From Nitrososphaera sp. (GTDB lineage: Archaea > Thermoproteota > Nitrososphaeria > Nitrososphaerales > Nitrososphaeraceae), in contig JANWHJ010000014.1 of assembly GCA_025450475.1 (NCBI GenBank), positions 1 to 6,431 of the forward strand: 6,431 nt of DNA. Direction: 5' to 3'. The notes below the pieces were generated by a model. It saw only the letters and a program-made list of their open reading frames with translations, ran no database searches and had not been told where the DNA came from. The position numbers and the translations under genes are program-made. Shown here one piece after another: positions 1-4,336 of the stretch; within the stretch, counting starts at the first letter, position 1; every line of letters starts with the position of its first letter.

Positions 1-162
1 GTCAAACGTTGTCGCTATGCTGCTTGCAAGTGAGCCGTCAACTAGTTCGGAAACCCTGAACCCTTCGCTTCCCCGCTTTATCGACCCGCCGGCTCCTACA
101 AAGCTGGTGCAGTAGCACTCTATGCCTGCCAGCCTGTCGATCTTTGGGACAACAATGGGCAT
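1..162 (-). CDS. truD: tRNA pseudouridine(13) synthase TruD, N-terminal part only
   Basis: Only the first 54 codons lie in the window; the gene runs off the left edge. The frame opens with ATG at 162-160 and reads MPIVVPKIDRLAGIECY, followed by a Gly-rich turn (GAGG, residues 23-26) and FRVSEL (35-40). TruD/Pus7 proteins typically begin with a PEIDR-like segment, then 'GIExYxTxxxGxGGxIR' and an 'FxVxE' motif, and this matches that order well. The family isomerises U13 (U35 in some substrates) of tRNA to pseudouridine. The catalytic Asp lies further downstream and cannot be checked here. The start codon is 10 bases after the L13e stop on the same strand, with no TATA box between them, so the two are probably co-transcribed. 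Identification rests on the short N-terminus alone. Confidence 0.8.
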   Translation of the reverse strand, partial: MPIVVPKIDRLAGIECYCTSFVGAGGSIKRGSEGFRVSELVDGSLASSIATTFD

Positions 163-172
163 TTGCTAACGG

Positions 173-397
173 CTATTCTTTCTTCTTGGCCGCCTTTTCT
201 TTCTTTGGCTCGATCGTTTTGACGATCGACTTTAGCCGATCGGTGTTCTCATGGTGTTTTGTCTGCCTCCACACGTCCACCGGCACGCCGATCTTCCTCG
301 CAGCCCGCGGGCCGATTCCGGCCTCTTTCAGCTCTTCAAACGAATAGCCCCTGCCCGTCCTGATAATGTACCCGTTCCTGACTGTTGCCCCTTGCAT
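173..397 (-). CDS. rpl13e: Archaeal large-subunit ribosomal protein L13e
   Basis: The protein has 74 residues. It contains the family core: GYIIRTGRGYSFEELKEAGI (residues 9-28), then an Arg-rich helix ending in ARKIGVPVD (33-41) and a WRQTKHHEN stretch (43-51). The C-terminal tail is very Lys-rich (KKEKAAKKKE), as expected for an rRNA-binding protein. Eukaryotic L13e is around 200 residues; the short form is normal for Crenarchaeota and Thaumarchaeota that carry it. The start is ATG at 397-395. A TATA box on the minus strand at 428-421 is centred about 27 bases upstream, which fits a leaderless mRNA starting at this ATG. The gene is first in an operon with truD, coupling a ribosomal protein to tRNA modification. 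Confidence 0.88.
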   Translation of the reverse strand: MQGATVRNGYIIRTGRGYSFEELKEAGIGPRAARKIGVPVDVWRQTKHHENTDRLKSIVKTIEPKKEKAAKKKE

Positions 398-420
398 AGG
401 TGGTCTATGCGCGGGCTAGA

Positions 421-428
421 ATAAAATC
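421..428 (-). promoter_or_regulatory. TATA box of the L13e-truD operon
   Basis: On the minus strand this reads ATTTTATT, centred about 27 bases before the L13e ATG. This is the spacing expected when the transcript begins at or next to the start codon. No ribosome binding site is seen between it and the ATG. Confidence 0.6.
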
Positions 429-447
429 ATGCCGCATAAGCTTTCCT

Positions 448-459
448 GTGGGTACCCAC
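448..459. repeat. Perfect 12-bp palindrome in the divergent promoter region
   Basis: GTGGGTACCCAC is its own reverse complement. It lies about 20 bases upstream of the L13e TATA box, where a dimeric regulator could bind. No regulator is identified, and a palindrome of this size can occur by chance. Confidence 0.3.
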
Positions 460-674
460 GGACCTCGTGAGCCTTTTCTTCCTCGCCGGCCTTCCTCAGG
501 AGAGATTCATCGGTGTTGTGCACCGAATATGAAGCCAATTCTGACAAGCTGTACTACACCCGCAGCCCAACGGAAGACCCGAATATAGACACAGAAAAAG
601 GACAAGGAAAGGATCGCGGTCGTCGACGTCTTGCAGTATTATAGAACAATGGCACCGAAACTTTCACCGCTTTG

Positions 675-682
675 CAATTAAC
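675..682 (+). promoter_or_regulatory. Weak TATA-like element for the first helical-protein gene
   Basis: CAATTAAC is centred about 27 bases before the ATG at 705, matching the spacing of the other promoters in the window. It is a poorer match to the archaeal TATA consensus than the others. A better TATTATAG at 637-644 would give a transcript with a leader of about 40 bases instead. Confidence 0.35.
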
Positions 683-704
683 CGGGAGCACGTTACTATT
701 GTAG

Positions 705-1196
705 ATGACAGAAAAGCTCAAGGACATCAAAGAGACTGCGTCAGACGCGGTGGAGATAATCCGGGAACTTGGCTCTCCTGACGTGCAAGAATCACTTGAA
801 AAGATACGGGAAGTCGCAAAGACAGGCCGCGAGATTATTGAGTCCCTCAAGGACCCTGCCATGGTCACAAACATCGAGAACATGCGCAAGATGGTTGAAT
901 CGATCGACAGCACGAGCGCAAGGCTGGAAAAAATCACGATGGAGATGAAAAACTCTGGCATCCTTGACGAAGCGCGGGAGACAATCAAGTCTGCCAAAAA
1001 CACCATAATCTCCGTGGGCGCTGGCGGCGGCAACATGGGCGAGACCGTTGACGTCATCAAGGAGATGCTGCGCTCCATTTCCGGGCTCGTTGACGAGCTG
1101 AAGCTCACTGTCGCGTCGTCAAAGAAGGACGGCGTGATCCACAACGCGGAGGAAGCGATACGCGAAACGAGGACCGCGCTTACAGAACTAAAATAG
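705..1196 (+). CDS. Helix-rich repeat protein of unknown function (paralogue A)
   Basis: The protein has 163 residues and I do not recognise a named family. It is almost entirely charged amphipathic helix, interrupted only by a Gly-rich linker (VGAGGGNMG, residues 104-112). There is no signal peptide or membrane segment, so it is probably cytoplasmic. Short helical units recur, each opening with a small residue and an aliphatic pair: SPDVQESLEKI (24-34), PAMVTNIENM (51-60), SGILDEARETI (84-94) and DGVIHNAEEAI (142-152). The same unit recurs in the next gene, and residues 51-101 align almost without gaps to that protein, including a shared SAR (71-73) and a ExxK-xxxG run. The two look like products of an old tandem duplication. 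Such proteins could be coiled-coil scaffolds or membrane-surface binders; the sequence does not decide. Confidence 0.72.
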   Translation: MTEKLKDIKETASDAVEIIRELGSPDVQESLEKIREVAKTGREIIESLKDPAMVTNIENMRKMVESIDSTSARLEKITMEMKNSGILDEARETIKSAKNTIISVGAGGGNMGETVDVIKEMLRSISGLVDELKLTVASSKKDGVIHNAEEAIRETRTALTELK

Positions 1197-1210
1197 GATG
1201 ATGGTTCCTC

Positions 1211-1218
1211 TTTTATAG
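1211..1218 (+). promoter_or_regulatory. TATA box of the second helical-protein gene
   Basis: TTTTATAG is centred about 26 bases before the ATG at 1240, so the second paralogue probably has its own leaderless transcript despite following the first by only 43 bases. A 9-bp direct repeat, ATAGGATGA (1193-1201 and 1215-1223), overlaps the stop of the first gene and the right half of this TATA box. Confidence 0.65.
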
Positions 1219-1239
1219 GATGACATCATATTACTTTCA

Positions 1240-1617
1240 ATGTCACCTACTGCAAATAATAAAAATGCAGGCAGCACCAGCATTAGGCAAATGACTCCAG
1301 AGCAGACCGCCGAAGCGATCAAGAACATTGCAAAAAGGATCAGGGAAGAATCTACGAAGATGCGCGAGTCGGTCATGATAATAAGACAGAGCGGCGCGAT
1401 TGAAGAGCTGACGGAAGCGGTGCGCGAAGCCACACTGGCCGCGCGCGACAGCGCCAGAGAGATAAATGAAGTCGCAAACGAACTGAAGCAGCGCGGCGTC
1501 ATTAGAGAAACGATAAACGCAGCCGAAGAAACCGGCACTGCGGCACGCGAGACCGCCCAGACTGTGAGGGACACGGTTCGCAGGAACGCCACAAAGGACA
1601 AGACGGCCCCGGCCTAA
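1240..1617 (+). CDS. Helix-rich repeat protein of unknown function (paralogue B)
   Basis: The protein has 125 residues. A flexible polar N-terminus (about residues 1-18) leads into a continuous Arg/Glu/Ala-rich helical region, and a basic tail (RRNATKDKTAPA) ends it. Two units resemble those of the upstream protein: SGAIEELTEAVREA (51-64) and RGVIRETINAAEET (85-98). They are separated by SAREINEVANELKQ, which matches SARLEKITMEMKN of the neighbour with one gap. There is no membrane segment and no catalytic motif. The start ATG sits about 26 bases after a clear TATA box and has no ribosome binding site. Neighbouring paralogues with separate promoters suggest related but independently controlled roles, perhaps as partners in one coiled-coil assembly; that is inference. 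Confidence 0.72.
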   Translation: MSPTANNKNAGSTSIRQMTPEQTAEAIKNIAKRIREESTKMRESVMIIRQSGAIEELTEAVREATLAARDSAREINEVANELKQRGVIRETINAAEETGTAARETAQTVRDTVRRNATKDKTAPA

Positions 1618-1634
1618 TCCCTTCCCTTTCTTTT
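1618..1634 (+). terminator. Pyrimidine-rich probable transcription terminator
   Basis: Directly after the TAA stop at 1615-1617 lies an uninterrupted 17-base C/T run ending in TTTT. Archaeal RNA polymerase commonly stops at T-rich tracts in the coding strand without a hairpin. Confidence 0.45.
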
Positions 1635-1672
1635 GCCTCGAGAATAATCTTCTACATGATTTGTTCAAGATG

Positions 1673-1680
1673 CTTTTATG
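1673..1680 (+). promoter_or_regulatory. TATA box that decides the winged-helix gene start
   Basis: CTTTTATG is centred about 27 bases before the ATG at 1703. It ends two bases before an earlier in-frame ATG at 1682, so a transcript from this promoter could not include that codon. This supports the internal start. Confidence 0.6.
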
Positions 1681-1702
1681 AATGTCGGTACGTAGGATAG
1701 CT

Positions 1703-1960
1703 ATGAAATATAGAAGCAGAACCGACATAACTGCTCAAATTCTAGAAGCTGCTAATGGCGGCGTCACAAAGACAAAGATAATGTACAAGGCGTTCCTATC
1801 TTATGCGCAGCTGAAAGAGTACCTGACCGTGCTCATTGAAAACGGACTGATCGAATATATCGAAGGTGAGCAGATCTACAAGACCACCGACAAGGGCAAC
1901 CGCTTCCTGAAGATATACAACCAGATCGGCGAGTATGTCGCGCCGGGTATGGACAAATAA
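1703..1960 (+). CDS. Small winged helix-turn-helix DNA-binding protein (HTH_45 / ArnR1-like type)
   Basis: From ATG 1703 the protein has 85 residues and begins MKYRSRTDITAQILEAA. An upstream ATG at 1682 would add seven residues, but the TATA box position argues against it. The fold can be read directly: helix 1 (RTDITAQILEAANGG), helix 2 (TKTKIMYKAF), the recognition helix (SYAQLKEYLTVLIENGLI) and a beta wing (EYIEGEQIYKTTDKG), followed by a C-terminal helix (NRFLKIYNQIGEY). This is the pattern of the single-domain regulators abundant in Nitrososphaerales, which bind DNA as dimers. No ligand-binding or phospho-acceptor domain is attached. It is flanked by separate promoters, so its targets cannot be inferred; nearby genes or its own promoter are possible. 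Confidence 0.85.
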   Translation: MKYRSRTDITAQILEAANGGVTKTKIMYKAFLSYAQLKEYLTVLIENGLIEYIEGEQIYKTTDKGNRFLKIYNQIGEYVAPGMDK

Positions 1961-1972
1961 GTAAACCTATCC

Positions 1973-1980
1973 TTAAATAA
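1973..1980 (+). promoter_or_regulatory. TATA box of the membrane-anchored protein gene
   Basis: TTAAATAA is centred about 26 bases before a GTG at 2003. The distance fits a leaderless transcript and supports the GTG as the true start. Confidence 0.65.
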
Positions 1981-2002
1981 CCACGTACACTGGATCAGGA
2001 CC

Positions 2003-2692
2003 GTGTCACCAAAGCGGAGAGTAGCGGTCATGACTGCAATTTTTGCTGCAATCGGCATAGGGGTGAGCGTAGGCATCATTGCAATTGGAGGGGGCTTCGG
2101 TGGCAAAGGGCCGGACATCTTTAACCCACCCACAAACGCGGACATCTGGGTGGTTGGAAATAACATCCGGGACGGAACGACGCTTGAATATTCTCTGACA
2201 GCCCGGACCGAAACAAGCTTGCTCATATCCGCGCAGGTGTCGATGGTCTTTGAAGATGCCGGCGACAACTGGGACGTGGAATTCACAGTTGCAAACGGAA
2301 CGGCGGCAGTTGAAAACAATGTCAAGATGTCCAAGGAGCTTACGAGGGAGGGGCAGCTGGATAGCTCGTTCAGGCCATACTTTGATCCCATACAGCAGTC
2401 GATCTTTGCAGTCAGGGACATGGAGTACGGCCAAAGCCCCAAGTACCTTGTGGTGACTGCGCCGTGGGACCAGATATTTTACAAGTCGTCAGATGTCATA
2501 GTCAGGGTTACCGCTGAGGAGACGGTTGAGACGCAAGCGGGATCGTTTGACGCCTTTGTGCTAAGCTACAGGCTTGAAGAAAACACAAGCAAGATCTGGG
2601 TCGTCCGAGACATGCCGCTGCCAGTCAGGGCGGAGGTCTATGACTCTGAAGACCAGCTGCAGTACCAGTACGAACTTCTCAACACGACCTAA
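2003..2692 (+). CDS. Membrane-anchored extracytoplasmic protein of unknown function
   Basis: The protein has 229 residues and starts at GTG. A short basic N-terminus (SPKRR) precedes a hydrophobic helix at about residues 7-32, so it is either anchored with its bulk outside the cell or has a signal peptide. The remaining roughly 195 residues are rich in alternating hydrophobic/polar beta strands. Near the C-terminus VETQAGSFDAFVLSYR (175-190), then IWVVRDMPLPVRAEVYD (198-214), resembles the strand-turn-strand layout of DUF3108-like beta-rich domains found in secreted proteins. That likeness is from memory and tentative. There is no cysteine and no catalytic motif. Its own TATA box separates it from the winged-helix gene, and it ends before a convergent minus-strand gene. 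It could be a surface or envelope-associated binding protein; the function is unknown. Confidence 0.78.
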   Translation: MSPKRRVAVMTAIFAAIGIGVSVGIIAIGGGFGGKGPDIFNPPTNADIWVVGNNIRDGTTLEYSLTARTETSLLISAQVSMVFEDAGDNWDVEFTVANGTAAVENNVKMSKELTREGQLDSSFRPYFDPIQQSIFAVRDMEYGQSPKYLVVTAPWDQIFYKSSDVIVRVTAEETVETQAGSFDAFVLSYRLEENTSKIWVVRDMPLPVRAEVYDSEDQLQYQYELLNTT

Positions 2693-2751
2693 AGCAAATG
2701 GTGAACGCGCCATAGTAGCATTTTTGCGGCTGGGGCTAGAGAGTAATTTCC

Positions 2752-2880
2752 TTGACGCCGGACCTATCGACGTCGTGGCTGCTGGCCGTGACCGGGACCC
2801 AGCTGATCGTAAGAAGCAAGCTGGCGCATGCCAATGCTCAGAAACAATTTATGCGTCAAGTCTTCGCGTTTGGAAAATAG
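2752..2880 (+). CDS. Possible small protein overlapping the convergent gene (uncertain)
   Basis: A TTG-initiated frame of 42 residues opens LTPDLSTSWLLAVTGTQLIV and ends FMRQVFAFGK. It has a short hydrophobic stretch (residues 9-20) and a basic C-terminal half. Third codon positions are GC-rich (CTG, GCC, GTG, ACC), like those of the recognised genes around it. A weak T-rich element at 2719-2727 lies about 29 bases before the TTG. The frame overlaps the end of the minus-strand gene by 25 bases. Without these codon features it would be dismissed as chance, and I cannot name a family. Confidence 0.25.
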   Translation: MTPDLSTSWLLAVTGTQLIVRSKLAHANAQKQFMRQVFAFGK

Positions 2881-3320
2881 ACATTTTCTGCAAGCCAGTC
2901 CGCATATGTCCTGACCCTTTCATCCATATTGCACCAGAAATGCACCGAGCCGGGCAGAACCTCGATCCTGCCGCTAGGCATGACCACCTTGACTCCCTCC
3001 TTGCCCTCGTACATGTATGCGTCCTGCGGCTGGGCATCGCTTCCAATAAGCTCGACCGCCTTTTGCTTCACCACTTCCCTCTGGACCGGGAACGTCTTTC
3101 GGAACTTGTCCACCACGATGCCGACGTTTTCTGTGCCGTACGAGCGTATGTCGGAAAGCTTGCCGGGCACGGGAAAGTGCAGCTGCAGGTTGACGCTATG
3201 GCGGGAGCCGACGAAGAGCGCCAGCTCGTTGACCTTCTGGTATGCCGCGTTGGGACTCCTCTTCAGAGCTGCTGTGAGCGCGTCGTGGTTGCTCGCGATG
3301 TTGTAGCGGAGCTCGTCCAT
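2856..3320 (-). CDS. Conserved-looking protein of unknown function
   Basis: From ATG 3320 the protein has 154 residues, begins MDELRYNIASNHDALTAALK and ends WLAENVYFPNAKT. It has an N-terminal helical part, a central mixed region (LQLHFPVPGKL, then VDKFRKTFPVQREVVKQKAVELIG) and a C-terminal part with GRIEVLPGSVHFWCN (an apparent beta hairpin) before a last helix. There is no signal, membrane span or recognisable active site. The open frame continues upstream to 3431, but that extension crosses the 20-bp repeat and the putative inserted DNA, and no TATA box stands before 3431. A TATA-like TAATTAAT at 3370-3363 favours initiation at ATG 3320 with a short leader, or leaderless TTG 3341 or GTG 3344. 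It is convergent with the membrane-anchored protein gene and divergent from hemL. Confidence 0.68.
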   Translation of the reverse strand: MDELRYNIASNHDALTAALKRSPNAAYQKVNELALFVGSRHSVNLQLHFPVPGKLSDIRSYGTENVGIVVDKFRKTFPVQREVVKQKAVELIGSDAQPQDAYMYEGKEGVKVVMPSGRIEVLPGSVHFWCNMDERVRTYADWLAENVYFPNAKT

Positions 3321-3362
3321 GAGAGTAGAAAATGCGGGCAACACCTTTTTTTGCAGCCTGGT

Positions 3363-3370
3363 ATTAATTA
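3363..3370 (-). promoter_or_regulatory. TATA-like element of the minus-strand unknown gene
   Basis: On the minus strand it reads TAATTAAT. A start site about 26 bases downstream would fall near 3340, beside the GTG/TTG codons at 3344-3339 and 20 bases before ATG 3320. It is the left end of the 20-bp repeat. Confidence 0.4.
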
Positions 3371-3382
3371 GCCTTACAATTA
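3363..3382 (+). repeat. 20-bp direct repeat, left copy
   Basis: ATTAATTAGCCTTACAATTA occurs here and, identically and in the same orientation, at 4663-4682. The match extends to 22 of 23 bases on the left (GGT versus GGC precedes it). The 1300-base spacing brackets the AT-rich small-gene segment. Confidence 0.9.
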
Positions 3383-3408
3383 CGAAAAGCGTATTAGTAA
3401 GAAAATGA

Positions 3409-3642
3409 AGTGCACCGGTCGAGCTAATCAACGAAAAGATTACTTACAACGCAAGAGATCTACTACCAGAAACATACAATTCTGTTATCAAGCGGTTTGG
3501 CTGTCGAGTCGATGGTCGCGACGGCTTGTTTCAAATACGCTGTGACCGGTTTTGCCTTTGTGATCTACGACCTCAAAATACGAGAATAACATTGCTTTGC
3601 ATGTCTTGCAAAGGTAGCGCAGATTACTTTGATCTGCCATGA
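3409..3642 (+). pseudogene. Cys-rich open frame lacking a normal start (possible gene remnant)
   Basis: After a TGA at 3406-3408 this frame stays open for 77 codons to the TGA at 3640. The translation looks protein-like: it includes ELINEKITYNARDLLPETYN, then FGCRVDGRDGLFQIRCDRFC, and later a zinc-knuckle-like LLCMSCKGSADYFDLP end. Six cysteines fall in the last 46 residues. No ATG or GTG is available upstream of them; the first usable start is TTG 3526, giving 38 residues. The left end lies just inside the repeat, so an N-terminal truncation by the insertion or rearrangement is possible. A different frame from ATG 3405 gives 46 unremarkable residues. An open frame of this length can also arise by chance. 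Confidence 0.25.
3595..3613. repeat. Inverted repeat with 7-bp arms
   Basis: CTTTGCA and TGCAAAG are separated by TGTCT, giving a perfect 7-bp stem. It lies about 140 bases upstream of the 87-residue protein gene and within the Cys-rich open frame, where it overlaps the CxxC-coding stretch. It may simply reflect coding sequence. Confidence 0.3.
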
Positions 3643-3723
3643 TAACGTTATTTCACGACGCCGCTTATCCTAGCTGATGGCTTGTTATAGAACAGTGTAT
3701 TTGTCATTAATTTTTACATATAC

Positions 3724-3732
3724 GATATTAAT
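3724..3732 (+). promoter_or_regulatory. TATA-like element of the 87-residue protein gene
   Basis: GATATTAAT is centred about 29 bases before the ATG at 3757, in a strongly AT-rich stretch (3701-3756). Several overlapping AT-rich registers are possible. Confidence 0.45.
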
Positions 3733-3756
3733 GAGTAAGTTGGCGATTAACATAAC

Positions 3757-4020
3757 ATGAAGGGCAAAGGCTTAACCCAAGACAGCGCCATGGTTAGACA
3801 AGCGTTTGATGAAACGCTGGGCCTTCTCGGTGAGCGAACCAAACGAGCCATAATTATTGATCTTGAATGCGCCGGCGAATATGATCGCAATAGAGGAAAT
3901 ATCTCATTTGAAAAACTCGTTACTGGTCTGTATCGTATTTTGGGTGCTGAGGCAACCGAGCTGATAATAGAAAAGAGCTTTATCAAGTTAGAAGAGCTTG
4001 CAGTAATCGCAAAAAGGTAA
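3757..4020 (+). CDS. Small stand-alone protein resembling a thaumarchaeal output domain (NitrOD5-like, tentative)
   Basis: The protein has 87 residues. The central part, ETLGLLGERTKRAIIIDLE (residues 19-37), then ISFEKLVTGLYRILGAEATE (49-68), IIEKSFIKLEELA (70-82), is the pattern I associate with small Nitrososphaerales proteins. There a 'LGxxTKxAIxxxLE' helix is followed by an 'ISFEKL' loop, a 'LxxIxGxxAxxLIxxxxI' helix and a C-terminal helix. I recall this being described as the NitrOD5 domain, found alone or with signalling modules; this naming is from memory. It is all-helical and soluble, with one Cys (C38) and no catalytic residues. A signalling or DNA/protein-binding role is plausible. 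The gene sits alone in the AT-rich segment, between its own promoter and a 20-bp palindrome. Confidence 0.75.
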   Translation: MKGKGLTQDSAMVRQAFDETLGLLGERTKRAIIIDLECAGEYDRNRGNISFEKLVTGLYRILGAEATELIIEKSFIKLEELAVIAKR

Positions 4021-4050
4021 ACAGCCATTCTTGCAGATCGCCCACGCGTT

Positions 4051-4070
4051 TTAATGGTCGCGAGCATTAA
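4051..4070. repeat. 20-bp near-perfect palindrome
   Basis: TTAATGGTCGCGAGCATTAA pairs with its own reverse complement at 9 of 10 positions; only the seventh base pair (G opposite G) fails. It begins 30 bases after the stop of the 87-residue protein gene and 117 bases before the zinc-finger gene. Size and symmetry suit an operator for a dimeric regulator; as RNA it has no loop and is unlikely to be a hairpin. The core ATGGTCGCGA also occurs at 3512-3521. Confidence 0.4.
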
Positions 4071-4186
4071 TGGAATAACTATTATCACGAATTAGGCTCT
4101 ATGAAATTGTTAAAGAGAATTGAAATGTGTAGCTAGATTTTTCATGCACATTGCCTAATAACCGGGCTTGCAAAGTCTAGTCTAGA

Positions 4187-4336
4187 ATGAACGGGGTATC
4201 CAATGAGGCTGTCGAAAAACTAGATAAGGTGTATTATTGCATTATCTGCAAACACGCATTCTTGTTTAAATTAGACGTTGATGATCACGAAAAAATGTAT
4301 GGCCACAATGAAATTAGAACAATACCATTTTCTTAA
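4187..4336 (+). CDS. 49-residue single C2H2 zinc-finger protein
   Basis: Translation from ATG 4187 to TAA gives 49 residues: a short polar lead (MNGVSNEAVEKLDKV) and one complete zinc finger, YYCIICKHAFLFKLDVDDHE (16-35) followed by KMYGH. Cys18, Cys21, His34 and His40 give the spacing C-x2-C-x12-H-x5-H. The structural residues of the classical consensus are also in place: Tyr16 two before Cys18, Phe25 three after Cys21, and Val31 three before His34. Such small C2H2 proteins occur in Nitrososphaera-type genomes; a single finger could bind DNA weakly or a protein partner. A TATA-like CCTAATAA at 4154-4161 lies about 29 bases before the ATG. Codons favour A/T at third positions, unlike hemL, in keeping with the AT-rich segment. 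Confidence 0.75.
   Translation: MNGVSNEAVEKLDKVYYCIICKHAFLFKLDVDDHEKMYGHNEIRTIPFS

Larger units (their letters stand above)
398..704. other. Divergent intergenic region without a convincing gene
   Basis: This 307-base gap separates the L13e operon from the plus-strand helical protein. The 62-codon plus frame at 400-588 and a 43-codon minus frame at 547-416 are open, but neither has a recognisable product or a well-placed promoter, so I do not call them. The gap holds the L13e TATA box, two TATA-like stretches facing right (TATTATAG at 637-644 and CAATTAAC at 675-682), a perfect 12-bp palindrome at 448-459, and a small hairpin at 510-526 (TCGGTG, 5-base loop, CACCGA). I see no tRNA arms here. 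Confidence 0.55.

Noticed and set aside
416..547. 43-codon minus-strand open frame just upstream of L13e
   Set aside because: It looks somewhat protein-like but needs a TTG start, has no promoter at the right distance, and overlaps the L13e TATA box.
400..588. 62-codon plus frame in the divergent gap
   Set aside because: No TATA box at the right distance and no recognisable composition; the start lies three bases from the divergent L13e start.
554..1144. 196-codon minus-strand open frame
   Set aside because: It is antisense to the helical protein at 705-1196; the Ser/Phe-rich low-complexity translation is what an antisense frame of Glu/Lys-rich codons gives.
1243..1728. 161-codon minus-strand frame, and the 137-codon frame at 1188-1601
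   Set aside because: Both are antisense to the second helical protein, whose plus-strand frame has a TATA box, a terminator and a paralogue next door.
2929..3306. 125-codon plus-strand frame
   Set aside because: It is antisense to the minus-strand unknown gene, with low-complexity Ser/Thr/Leu translation and no promoter.
2574..3371. 265-codon plus-strand open frame
   Set aside because: It runs through the end of the membrane-anchored protein gene in another frame and lies antisense to the 2856-3320 gene. Its translation is Arg/Cys/His-rich without domain character, so it is a shadow.
3405..3545. 46-residue frame from ATG 3405
   Set aside because: The Arg/Ser/Thr-rich translation has no motif, and it competes with the more protein-like Cys-rich frame over the same bases.
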